Below are positions 12,158 to 22,326 of a DNA stretch of 64,000 bases, piece by piece (the first letter of the stretch is position 1; each line of letters begins with the position of its first letter). The position numbers and the translations under genes are program-made. Origin of the DNA: Merluccius polli. Taxonomy: Eukaryota; Chordata; Actinopteri; Gadiformes; Merlucciidae. The notes beneath the pieces were generated by a model. The model did no database searches. It was not told the origin of the DNA and saw only the letters and a program-made list of their open reading frames with translations. The DNA lies in the NCBI GenBank assembly GCA_030340625.1, contig JAOPHQ010002316.1:88501-152500 (forward strand), written 5' to 3'.

Positions 12158-15100
12158 GCTCCTGCTGCCCCGCTCCCGTCTGGCTGTTACTCTTGTCGCC
12201 CCCCCCCCCCCTCGCAGTCGTGTGAAACACCGCTCTTACCATGGTTGTTGCTGACACCTGCCAGTCAGTGAACTTCAGAGAGTCCCCTTTGAGGAACGGT
12301 TTTCTGCATCGCTGAAACTATGATCGGTGCAGTTTGAGGAAGAAATGTCTGTGGCATGACAGCAGTCCCAGACTGGGGAACGCTAGCTGCTATATGTACC
12401 TGAGAAGCAGTTGAGGGGAGTCTAGTCCCGGTGACAGGGTTTTCTGTCTGCAGAAGACATGCCTGCTGAACTTTGCCAGATCCCACAGGCGGGAGAAGCC
12501 ATCGACTTGACAAAAACCTTGAAAGAAAACGCCGGATTTGGCCTGAACACCCTCGTGGGATACACAGAGCGGAAACCCTTCTATGGAGATATGGATTCAG
12601 CCGGACTAGACTATGCTCAATGTTACAGCATTAATGCACATTATCTTGAAAAGGAGATTGAGCCTGTGAGCACGTGGACTGGAAATGCCCAAAGCTTTGA
12701 GCATAATGTGGAACAGTTTAATTTAGAGGGTAAACCCGAACACTGCGACGCTTTGGAGTTAAATGACCCATTGGATGTTTGCGCTCAACACAGTGGGTGT
12801 TGGACCTACGAATGCTGCGCTAATCGCGGCTTTGCATCTGAATGCAGTCCATCTTGTGAACACTGTGCAGAACACCTCCAATTATCTCAGCAATGCGTGC
12901 CTCTTGAACAACAGTTTGAGTCTTTCGACTCTGAGCCAGAGAACGCCGGAGATAACTCTGAGGCTTTCGGACAATTTGAACCAACTGATTTTATTTCTGA
13001 CCATATGGAACAATTAGAATTGCCGAACCAACAGGTGGTTTCCGATCAACAGCTTGCATGCTTTGACACAACAGGACAGGACTGTGAGGACTTGGAACAA
13101 TGTCAAATGTCTGTTGATTTACCTGAAAACTTTGCAGAGACTGGAGATTCATTTGAGAGTGACACTGAAGTTTGTGAGTATTATGAAGAGCATGACGAAA
13201 CTGAATGTGAGTATTCTGAAGAAAATGACGAAACTGAATGTGCGTATTATGAAGATAATGACGAAACTGAATGTGAGTATTATGAAGAGCATGACGAAAC
13301 TGAATGCACAGATGAGCCAACAGAAGATGATGAGGATTCGCCACCCAACGATGAAGAGTATTCGATATTCTCAGAAGAGGTGGATTTAATTAATGTTGAT
13401 ACACTGCTTCAAGACAGTTCTCATGAAAGCACAGATGAACTTTATGAAGATGATGCTGAAGATGAGGATGATGATGATGTTGATGTAGGCCAGCTAGATG
13501 AGGAAGGCAACCTTCAGGATGTTGCATACGATGTTGCATACGATGTTGCGTACGATGTTGCGTACGATGTTGCGTACGATGGATCGAACGACGACACAGA
13601 GAACTACGAAGTGTCTGATGACCACAGCCTCTGTTCGTCTGACGAAAGTGGGAACATTGAAACTGATTGTGACTCGGGAGAAGGCTATCAGCACACAGAA
13701 CAGATGTTTGGCCCAGACTCTGACATTTACCCCGAGGAAGATGATTTCTCAGACTGCTCTGAAAGCAGATCCTTCGAGACATGCTCCGATGGCAGTGGTC
13801 CATCAGAGCCCTGCTCCGATTCATCTGGAGAATCTGATAAAGGACCCCAGGAAGGTTCCGGCAGCGAACGGAGCCAGTGGGAATCTTTTGACGATGGTGA
13901 CGATGAAGAAGACGACACAGATGAGGATGATATAAATGCTGACAAGGAACAAACCAAGGAAGATAAAGTTGTCGAGACAGATTTCTTTGACTTATTTGAC
14001 AGGGAAGACAATTATGGACTCTCTTTTCTACAGAGGAAACCTTATATTTCCTGTTTCGATGGCGGGGACATCCATGACCATCTTTATTGCGAAGAACCAA
14101 AACCTGTTGTGCAGAAAGTCAAAGCCAAAAAAGCCAGGCACAGGAGAATGAAGGAACAGCCATCTATTTCAGACGACGCATCCCCTGTTGATGTGCAGAA
14201 CTCTGACGTTGAAGAGGCCACTCTCAGGGCTTTACCTCACCACTCAAAGGTTGAAGTAGAACAGGAAGTGGGGGATGAAGATCAAACTGTCATCGAGGAT
14301 GAAAATGAATCTTGGGTCATCAACGTAAAGGAGGGAGATGATGAGACCGCACGTGGAGAAGACGGGGAGCTGGGAGGATATGGATATGTCCTCGGCAAAG
14401 AAGAAAAAGCTGATGAAGAGGAAGATGAGGCCAGTCCTGTATTTCTTAATGAGAATATGCAAGCACCATGCGCGGATGACATTTCTGTCGAAGGCGATGC
14501 GTATGAAGTTAGTGAAAGTCCAACATTTGATTCTGCTGCTGATTTGGCCATTGATCAGTGCCAGGAAACCATAGCAGAGGGCGAAACAGACACAAAACAA
14601 GAGTATCTCCATGTACTGACCAGGAATGAAGATTATGGTGAACAACAAGAAGATGATGATGATGATTTTATGTTTTCGGAAAGGGAGCCATATTGGGCAT
14701 TTCCCCAATATGTCCTGGAAGAGTTTTACGAGTGTGACGTTGAAGATTACTATGCATATCAAATTAAAAGCGTGCAATCATCCATGAAACTAGCGGCCAC
14801 ACAAAGCACACATGGCAAGATGGTCCCAGAAACAGATGAGTGCAGACAAGAGCTTCACGGTGAATCGGAAGAAGAAACCGACTCGATCCTCAAACTTGGT
14901 GAAAGATTACCTGCTCCGGAGACGAATGAACCAAGCCTTGCTCATGAAACAGAACCAGGTCCTCCTTTAGACCTTATTCACAGCGTAGGTCCCAAAGGTG
15001 TGAGTACCGAGAGTAAGAATAGCGAGGCTGAGGAAGACGAGGAAAGCGAAGAGGACGAAGTATATGAAGATGAGCCTTGTGAATGTGAATACTGCATTCC

Positions 15101-18100
15101 AGCTGAAGAACAGGTATTGACAGTGCTTTGCCCTGCAGTTCTATAATAGATTTGACCTTGTGTGTACGGTACTGTGTCCACATATTTATGTTTGACTTGA
15201 TTCGTTTCGAATTTTTACTCCTTAAACGCATTACACAAATGTTTTTCCACCACAAAGAGACACTGAAATCAGCAGTAGGAAGCAAATGTACTTGCTTTAA
15301 ATCCAATCGGGTCACATAGAAAAAGCAGTTGAGATGTTGGTTGCCAAACCAGCTGCTTTTAGTATGTCAATACAGGCTTTACTTTCTATACATACATGAG
15401 TTGCGCCGTGTCAATGGATTGCTGACCGATGTCATGCCAGCTTCTTCACAACAGTAAGCCTCAAAGACACTGTGTAAGCGTGTTGAGGGAGATGGTGGCC
15501 CACGGCCGGGCACTTGACTTGGCCAGGATGATATTTTAAAGCTCCATCAACATAGCGACAGCTGTAGGGGTCAGTGTTTTATTATGTTGTCTTGTAAACA
15601 CACGACACCACAACCACATAGTATCAGTCTCTGTACAAAGTGAGGCAGTCATTTCAATTCTCAAAGCTGAAATCTGGGTTTTTCATCCAGTATGTTCTGT
15701 TTTCTTGATGTAGGTTTTAAAGTAAAACCACCACACTTGTTTTTTTACTTTCAGGTTCCGACAAAGCCGCTTCTTCCGCAGATTAAGTCGAAGGACTCGG
15801 GGAAGATCTGTGTGGTCATCGACCTGGATGAGACCCTGGTTCATAGTTCATTCAAGGTATGGGGGTGGGGGGCGGTTCACCTACTCTATCCCCCAATGGA
15901 GGATGCTCCATGCTATGAGTGTACTGTTTCCACTTTGGATAAAAAAGTGGTTAAAAGCGTTCACTGATTAACTGGATATTTTTTATGTAGGAAAGATTTG
16001 TTACTTTGTGCTGCGTGATGACGTAACTCGAGAAGGAAAATATTATGATATTTATTTATTACTGGCTAGTATGTATGTAAAATATACTTTTACACTGTCA
16101 AAGGTTGTATTATTTTATCCAGCCATCCTTTGTGGGCAACTCATTTATTTTAAATATGAAAGATGTAGCCCTTTTGTTCATTAGTACTTCTTGAAGGTAC
16201 TGTACCTTTTTAGCTGTATGTCAAATATGTGCAGTGAACTTGTGAAACTAAACATTTGACCAGCCATAGCAGCTCTATCAGAATACACTACACCAGGCAA
16301 TAGCTTCAAAGAATCCAAGTATATCTATGAATGTAAACTTGTTTCTCGCCAAGACGCGCGTTTTAATTAGATCAAATTCCCATCATAAACAAGTCGTTTA
16401 AAGGTTAACTTTAAAAGAAAGGGTAACTGATTTTTCAACCTGGACCGTATTTTCCCAGAATTTTGCATCTCGGGGACTAATGCGGACAACAATTTTTGCA
16501 AATGGTCTAGTATTGAGCGAGAGGCCTTCAGCCGCAAAACGGGCAGCGATGTAAAACTATGGGGCAGTTATCCTTTACCTTGTGATCATCTTCGATCCCT
16601 TTAAGGCCTCATTTTGCAGAACAAAGTAATCAATGCCTCACGAGATGGGTCCCATGTCATGACAAATTACATAATAAATGCCAAGCACTGTGGGGCCCTT
16701 CTTCGGTCACAGACTGGGCTCCAGAATGTCACTGGATATAACCGGCCCTTGAAGTGTAAACAGGGTCAGGAGGAGCGCAGTATATGCTCCATGCCCAGAA
16801 CACGGCCGAGGCCAATAACTTTATTGCTTTGACACACTTTTTTTATTTTATTGGTCTGACAAAGTGCGATGTGACATTTGGGACTTGACGGTTCTTTTAA
16901 GGCTGTTAGGAGGCCCTAGAGATGTCATCTTTTGGGTTTTAATGTTTTATTTTTTTATATATATCTATAAGTTCGAATTGTGTGTGACTTTCAGAATTGG
17001 ATTTATTTGCCAAGCATTGTTGGCCAATACATTTATTGGACACATTAAATGGAAGTGAGTTTTCAGGGGCCCTTAATATACATATATAAAATAATGGCAA
17101 TAATATAGTGATATGTTAAAGCAATACAAAAATTAAGAAATGCATGATTTGAATAAAACAATATTTGCATAAAAGTAATATCTTTCCTGACGCAGCTAAT
17201 GCTATTTTGTGATAGCATTAGCATGTGAATTAATACATTAATTAATATTAATGCGAAACATTAATATTAATATTGTCGTAACAAATTGGCAACATAATTG
17301 TAAAGACTGTTTTTACTTCAATTATGCCTTCAGCATGGTCATTATTATTGTTTATTAAAGGAACATGGTTTTTCCAAGGTGACATAACCTAGTTGTGTTT
17401 GCTCACACGCTATCCATTACCTGCATGGCCACTTATTTTTGGACTAGTCCATGTGTTCAAGAGCATGGCCAAGTTCATTTCAAAGTCAATCTCAATTAAC
17501 TACAAAATATGTATTTCCACCAAAGCCTGTGTTGCAGCTTTCATTGCAATTTCAATAGTGATATATTGCAGTCATCTATTTAGAAGACCTATATCATTAT
17601 TGCAAATTCAATATGTACTGCCCTGCAAGCCTCCCTGTCATGTAAATGTCACACATGGTTGAAATGCCATTCTTCTTCGAACATTAGTAGTTCATACATT
17701 TTAATGACCACTGGTAATATGGAAGAAGTAATTGTGTAATGTTTAAACACCAAATGTAATCCTTGAAGTGCTACACATGCTGCATGTTTGGACGTGTGGT
17801 CCAAACAACTTAATTTATTTATGCATCACCAGCAAAAGTACACTTTATATTATCCAAACATTTATTGATTACATAATAAATCATAAATGCAAAGTGCTGA
17901 TTTTAGCCTATGACATCATACATTGACATAATATTTAGGATGCCACACTTGCACGGCATATTTCTGTCTCGGTAAATCAGGCACTTGTCAAATCCTCAGA
18001 GAACTGCATGTCAATGTGAGAAGACACAAGAGCTGTGGTGAGCCGAAGTGTCGTCTTCACACTGCTGAAGCGCCGTCTCTGCTTGTGTGGTACCAAATTC

Positions 18101-21100
18101 CTAGTGTGTATTTATGTGCTACCGTTTTAAAACATACTACATTTTGTGTGTTTCTTTCTTCGACAGCCGGTGAACAACGCAGATTTTATCATTCCAGTGG
18201 AAATCGATGGAACAGTTCATCAGGTTTGTATTTAAAAAAAAACGCCTTTTGTTATGTCTGTCTACTCCCTCTGTACTCACACACTTGGGGAATAAATGAA
18301 GAAATCTGAAATCATCTGTTCTAGACGATGCCAGCAATTGTTTTAATTCCTGCTCTCAGAAAGTTCAGTTGGGTGCATGGACAAGTTCACCATCCTCCAC
18401 TGTAAAGCCAATACGCCATTACTGTAAATACCCCAACTATATGCTTCATTAATAATAATCATAATCAGATTTGTTTTGTATAATACATCTATTTATATTC
18501 CACCTCATTTAAAATAATATGACAAAGTGCATCACGTTCAACAATAAAAAACAATAATAAAGTCTATATTACAGTATATAAAACAAACAAAACACAACTA
18601 GCCAGCGCTAGCTAGCTGCCAGCAGGGTGGCCTTCTCTGTTGACAGCTCCCAGCAGCAGTTGGCTATTTCAGGGCCCTGACGAAACCAAGCAACCCTGGC
18701 AGGCTTCTCAGAACTAGCCTCCAAGCATAATACGGCCGGCTCAGCAGGCGCTGGCTAACATCACAGGCTAACATCACAGGCTACCACTGCGACCCCCTTT
18801 TTAAATGGTCAATGCTAACCTAGCCTGTTTGTGGCTAGGCCTTGGACAAGACTTGAGAAGAGGGCTTGGGTCTGTTTCAAGTAATCCAGGATAGGCTTGT
18901 TGAAACCAGGGGAAGGCCTATTCGGGGTGACTTGGTTCAGAAACAAGGCCACCAGCATCCTGCTTGGACTGGATAGTTGTATTATTAGCAGTGCATACAT
19001 GATCTGTTGGTGATGTTGCAGATTGATTTTGATTGGGTTATTAAATGGCTGCGCTAGAGATTGAAGTAGCGCACAATGTGCCTCGATGGCAGTGTATCAG
19101 CTCAATCGAGAAACTTTATACATGTATATGTTTTATAGTGTATGTGAGCCATGTATGTTTAATAGTGCATGTGTTTTGCAAGTGTATGCATTTAGTCCTA
19201 CATGTGTTTATTAATGTTTGTTTAATATTGTAAATGTGTGTGTGTACTATACTGTATGTTTACTAGGGCTGTCAATCGATAAAATGTTTGAAATTAACCA
19301 AGTAGGCCTACTCCAGCATGCGTCCTTATGACAAACACACGCCGTCGCTACGTCAGTTTTATCCATAGTTGTTGACGAGCACAGCACTCCAAACAGACGA
19401 AGCGACGCAAGAAGTGGATTTAAAAGTTTGTTTTCGCAGCGTATCAACACAGTATCGTTATGTTTTTCATGGGGACAAATGTGTGAGTACTTGGGTCATT
19501 TCAAACAGCTAACGCATTAAATTGACAGCCCTCATGTTTACTTGTATGTGTTTTAATGGTCTTCATTTCCACTTTGGGGATGAAAAACGTATCCATCCAA
19601 CTCCTATATTGTATATGTTCAATATTGTATCATATGTTTGTAAGTGTATGTATTTACGATGTCCCCCGCAGGTGTATGTGCTGAAGCGACCCCACGTCGA
19701 CGAGTTCCTCAAGCGGATGGGGGAGCTGTTTGAGTGTGTGCTGTTCACCGCCAGCTTGTCCAAGGTGGGACACGCCTCCATGCATACATGCACCTCCATA
19801 TTAGGGCTGGGACAATGAGCTCATCTCTCGATTCAATACAATCACGATACTCGAGTGCCGATTCAATATGCATTGCGATTATTGTAATGATTTTTGTTCA
19901 CTTTTTTTTAACACCAGACCAAAGTAAAAAGTTGAATCGGACACTTCTAGAGACTGTATATCGTGAGGCATATTTCCAAAAACAATGCACATCACATGTC
20001 AGTCTTTCTGACTTTTATGTCAGCAGCATCATTAATATACTGGGAGGGTTTAAGGGAAGGTGACATGCTACTGGTGATGTAGTGTACTTCTTGTATGCTA
20101 TACTGGGAGGGTTTAAGGGAAGGTGACATGCTACTGGTGATGTAGTGTACTTCTTGTATGCTATACTGGGAGGGTTTAAGGGAAGGTGACACGCTACTGG
20201 TGATGTAGTGTACTTCTTGTATGCTATACTGGGAGGGTTTAAGGGAAGGTGACATGCTACTGGTGATGTAGTGTACTTCTTGTATGCTATACTGGGAGGG
20301 TTTAAGGGAAGGTTACATGCTACTGGTGATGTAGTGTACTTCTTGTATGCTATACTGGGAGGGTTTAAGGGAAGGTAACATGCTACTGGTGATGTAGTGT
20401 ACTTCTTGTATGCTATACTGGGAGGGTTTAAGGGAAGGTTACATGCTACTGGTGATGTAGTGTACTTCTTGTATGCTATACTGGGAGGGTTTAAGGGAAG
20501 GTGACATGCTACTGGTGATGTAGTGTACTTCTTGTATGCTATACTGGGAGGGTTTAAGGGAAGGTTACATGCTACTGGTGATGTAGTGTACTTCCTGTAT
20601 GCTATACTGGGAGGGTTTAAGGGAAGGTGACATGCTACTGGTGATGTAGTGTACTTGTATGCTATACTGGGAGGGTTTAAGGGAAGGTGACACGCTACTG
20701 GTGATGTAGTGTACTTGTATGCTATACTGGGAGGGTTTAAGGGAAGGTGACATGCTACTGGTGATGTAGTGTACTTCTTGTATGCTATACTGGGAGGGTT
20801 TAAGGGAAGGTAACATGCTACTGGTGATGTAGTGTACTTCTTGTATGCTATACTGGGAGGGTTTAAGGGAAGGTTACATGCTACTGGTGATGTAGTGTAC
20901 TTCTTGTATGCTATACTGGGAGGGTTTAAGGGAAGGTGACATGCTACTGGTGATGTAGTGTACTTCTTGTATGCTATACTGGGAGGGTTTAAGGGAAGGT
21001 GACACGCTACTGGTGATGTAGTGTACTTCTTGTATGCTATACTGGGAGGGTTTAAGAGAAGGTGACACGCTACTGGTGATGTAGTGTACTTCTTGTATGC

Positions 21101-22326
21101 TATACTGGGAGGGTTTAAGGGAAGGTGACATGCTACTGGTGATGTAGTGTACTTCTTGTATGCTATACTGGGAGGGTTTAAGGGAAGGTGACACGCTACT
21201 GGTGATGTAGTGTACTTCTTGTATGCTATACTGGGAGGGTTTTAACGTGTTTTTTAACATGCGTTTCGCTCTTATCTCTGGCTCCAGTACGCCGACCCGG
21301 TGTCCGACCTGCTGGACAAGTGGGGCGCCTTCCGGAGTCGTCTCTTCCGGGAGTCGTGCGTCTTCCACCGGGGGAACTACGTCAAGGACCTCAGCCGCCT
21401 GGGCCGCGACCTCCACAAGGTCATCATCATCGACAACTCCCCTGCCTCCTACGTCTTCCACCCCGACAACGCTGTAAGTGACTGACCTTTGTTTGGTTTG
21501 GTGTCGTTTTAACAAGGATGGACACTGTGTGGTGATTGGTTGTCTGGATTGACCGGCGTTGCTATTCTGCGGAAAGATCACTTTCTTTGTTGTGAATGTC
21601 CAATAGTTGCGTGACGCGCAAATTAGATTAGATTATTCAACTTTATTGTCACTAGCAGAGTACAGGTACAAAACCAATGAAGTGCAGTTGACGTCTAACC
21701 CAAAGTGCAAAAGAAGCATTTAAATACCAAAGTGCCTATTTGAGTACAGTATTTCTGTGCAGATTATGTATGCAAAGAGATGTATTATGTGTGACAGTGT
21801 AAGGTTATAAATACAGGTTTGTCAGAAGTATAGGGGGATTATGTACAGAGAGTATAAATATACATTTATATATAAATACTATGTATATACATGTGGGATG
21901 ACTGTATGAAACAGTGCAGTAGTGAATGTAAACAGTTATACAGTAAATGTACATCATGCAACTATTGCAAGGCCAAAACTACAACCAAAAAGTACTTTTA
22001 TAAATTATTATATCGGGAAAAACTGTCAAAAAGTTTGTACAATACGTCTTTAGCGTCGTCTTCCTTGATTGTTTTCAGATGTTTGATGTGTTGTAGGCAT
22101 CTAATAGTCCGTTTCATACTTAATTAATACGAGTACCACTCAATATCGGTGTCCTAATGCCCTTTTTATTTCCTGTATTGCTCTTGGAAACCGGCAGGTG
22201 CCTGTTGCTTCCTGGTTCGACGACATGTCGGACACCGAGCTCCTGGATCTCATCCCGTTCTTCGAGAGACTCAGCAAAGTGGACGACATCTACGACATTC
22301 TCAAGCAGCAGAGGACTACCAGCTAA
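3331..22326 (+). CDS. ctdsp1: CTD small phosphatase 1 (SCP1), canonical splice form
   Basis: Seven exons: 3331-3478, 10851-11002, 15755-15856, 18167-18223, 19672-19764, 21288-21473 and 22198-22326 (TAA at 22324-22326). They give 288 residues; junction 1 is phase 1 and the others phase 0. Exon 1 has SSIITQV and an acidic run. Exon 2 has the basic KKKSRSRG and SLFCCLC, a likely palmitoylation site by analogy with mammalian SCPs, then APLLVEENG, which points to CTDSP1 rather than CTDSP2 or CTDSPL. The HAD catalytic motif [13 protein letters not shown] spans exon 3 and the IIIDNSP motif lies in exon 6. The family removes phosphate from Ser5 of the RNA polymerase II tail and works with REST in silencing neuronal genes. 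miR-26 in intron 4 and the 2q35-type neighbours support the name. All splice sites are GT-AG and no frame damage was seen. Confidence 0.95.
6657..7186. mobile_element. Non-autonomous hAT-type element with 8-bp target duplication
   Basis: The element begins CAGGGGTTGAAA and ends with the inverted form TTTCAACCCCTG. The 8-bp sequence GTTGTAGA flanks it at 6649-6656 and 7187-7194. Short inverted ends with an 8-bp duplication are the hallmark of hAT transposons. The inner part has no transposase. It carries two copies of a GC-rich block (about 6775-6865 and 6938-7018) and long C runs. Confidence 0.8.
7866..8282 (+). pseudogene. Degraded hAT (ZBED-like) transposase remnant
   Basis: The left end reads TAGGGCTGCAACTA, typical of hAT termini. 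Translation from 8150 gives [17 protein letters not shown] and then [17 protein letters not shown]. This is the C-terminal dimerisation region of hAT transposases, normally S-ER-FS-AG. Just before it lies a basic piece ([10 protein letters not shown]) like the BED-finger region at the opposite end of the protein, so the middle is deleted. The right end of the element was not found. It is not expected to be functional. Confidence 0.65.
9455..9625 (+). mobile_element. tRNA-derived SINE
   Basis: A B-box-like GGGTTCAATCCC is followed by the common fish SINE body: AGAGGCCTAACACC, then TCGCTTTGGAGTCTGCTGAATGG. Related copies occur at 11003, 37745, 40404, 57895 and 58600. Confidence 0.6.
10795..10850 (+). 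promoter_or_regulatory. Long polypyrimidine tract and acceptor of ctdsp1 exon 2
   Basis: About 50 bases of nearly pure CT/TCTG repeat end in CTTCTCAG, directly before exon 2. Such tracts bind U2AF and also PTB-type repressors. That is relevant because exon 2 competes in phase with the exon at 12454. Confidence 0.5.
10851..11002 (+). CDS. ctdsp1: ctdsp1 exon 2 (basic and Cys-rich lipidation segment)
   Basis: The exon encodes [15 protein letters not shown], then FRSLFCCLC and [13 protein letters not shown]. The basic stretch plus CC-L-C matches the part of SCP proteins reported to be palmitoylated and to hold them at membranes. It enters in phase 1 and leaves in phase 0, with donor GTAAGC. A SINE starts right after the donor. 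Confidence 0.92.
11003..11205 (+). mobile_element. tRNA-derived SINE abutting the ctdsp1 exon 2 donor
   Basis: GGGTTCGATCCC (B box) and the body TCGCTTTGGATAAAATTGACTG mark a SINE. It starts within a few bases of the exon 2 5' splice site. Confidence 0.65.
12098..12159. repeat. (GT)n microsatellite
   Basis: About 30 GT units, preceded by G runs at about 11989-12012. The poly-Cys/Val frames over it are artefacts. Confidence 0.9.
12454..15113 (+). CDS. ctdsp1: Giant acidic alternative exon of ctdsp1, mutually exclusive with exon 2
   Basis: An open frame runs from an acceptor (GTTTTCTGTCTGCAG, ending 12453) to a donor (CAG then GTATTG, at 15114). Joined to exon 1 (phase 1) it reads E-D-M-P-A-E-L-C, and it leaves in phase 0 straight into exon 3, giving about 1124 residues. 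Joining it after exon 2 (phase 0) hits a stop within about 20 codons, so it can only replace exon 2. The roughly 886 residues are very acidic, with Cys clusters (YECC, CEHC, CECEYC). There are four 11-residue [15 protein letters not shown] repeats (13173-13304) and five DVAY units (13518-13577). The motif [EQ]R[KE]P[YF] occurs three times. I do not recognise a family. It could instead be a separate transcript starting at the ATG at 12459 and reading through to TAA at 15146. Confidence 0.75.
15114..15754 (+). other. Intron before ctdsp1 exon 3
   Basis: No further coding signal is visible. The intron ends in TTTTTTTACTTTCAG, a strong acceptor for exon 3. Confidence 0.6.
15857..18166 (+). other. 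ctdsp1 intron 3, AT-rich, nothing recognised
   Basis: AT-rich sequence without a supported gene, RNA or clear mobile element. The intron ends in TTTCTTTCTTCGACAG. Confidence 0.5.
18862..18950 (+). ncRNA. mir26: Precursor of miR-26
   Basis: The 5' arm at 18876-18897 starts TTCAAGTAATCCAGGATAGG and is identical over 22 bases to vertebrate miR-26a-5p as I know it. The 3' arm (18917-18938) starts CCTATTCGGGGTGACTTGG and pairs with it across a short loop. The flanks (GGCTTG against CAAGGCC) extend the stem. The hairpin sits in ctdsp1 intron 4 on the sense strand, the same kind of location as miR-26b in human CTDSP1 and miR-26a in CTDSP2 and CTDSPL. It is therefore expected to be co-transcribed with the phosphatase. 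Hairpin ends are approximate. Confidence 0.95.
19264..19533. mobile_element. Small hAT-type element with 8-bp target duplication
   Basis: Inverted ends TAGGGCTGTCAAT and ATTGACAGCCCTC are flanked by ATGTTTAC at 19256-19263 and 19534-19541. The 270-bp body has no transposase. It lies in ctdsp1 intron 4. Confidence 0.8.
19804..20035. mobile_element. Partial hAT-like dispersed repeat
   Basis: It starts AGGGCTGGGACAATGAGCTC and shares the block around CACTTCTAGAGACTGTATAT and TTTCCAAAAACAATGCACAT with the complete copy at 37896-38199. The right end is missing and the 63-bp tandem array begins there instead. Confidence 0.6.
20037..21243. repeat. 63-bp minisatellite in ctdsp1 intron 5
   Basis: About 19 head-to-tail copies of a 63-bp unit (TACTGGGAGGGTTTAAGGGA and so on) differ by a few substitutions; two copies are 3 bp shorter. 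Because 63 is a multiple of three, the minus strand stays open and looks like a 21-residue repeat protein. The array ends 44 bp before exon 6. Confidence 0.97.

Noticed and set aside
13390..14777. Two long minus-strand frames (236 and 177 residues)
   Set aside because: Shadows of the acidic ctdsp1 exon; Glu/Asp codons read backwards give His, Phe, Leu and Ile runs.
20037..21243. CRISPR-like array
   Set aside because: Units are continuous 63-bp tandem copies without unique spacers, inside a vertebrate intron.
20874..21581. Minus-strand 235-residue open frame of 21-residue repeats
   Set aside because: It is the 63-bp intronic minisatellite read antisense, followed by the antisense of ctdsp1 exon 6. 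No splice or start context.
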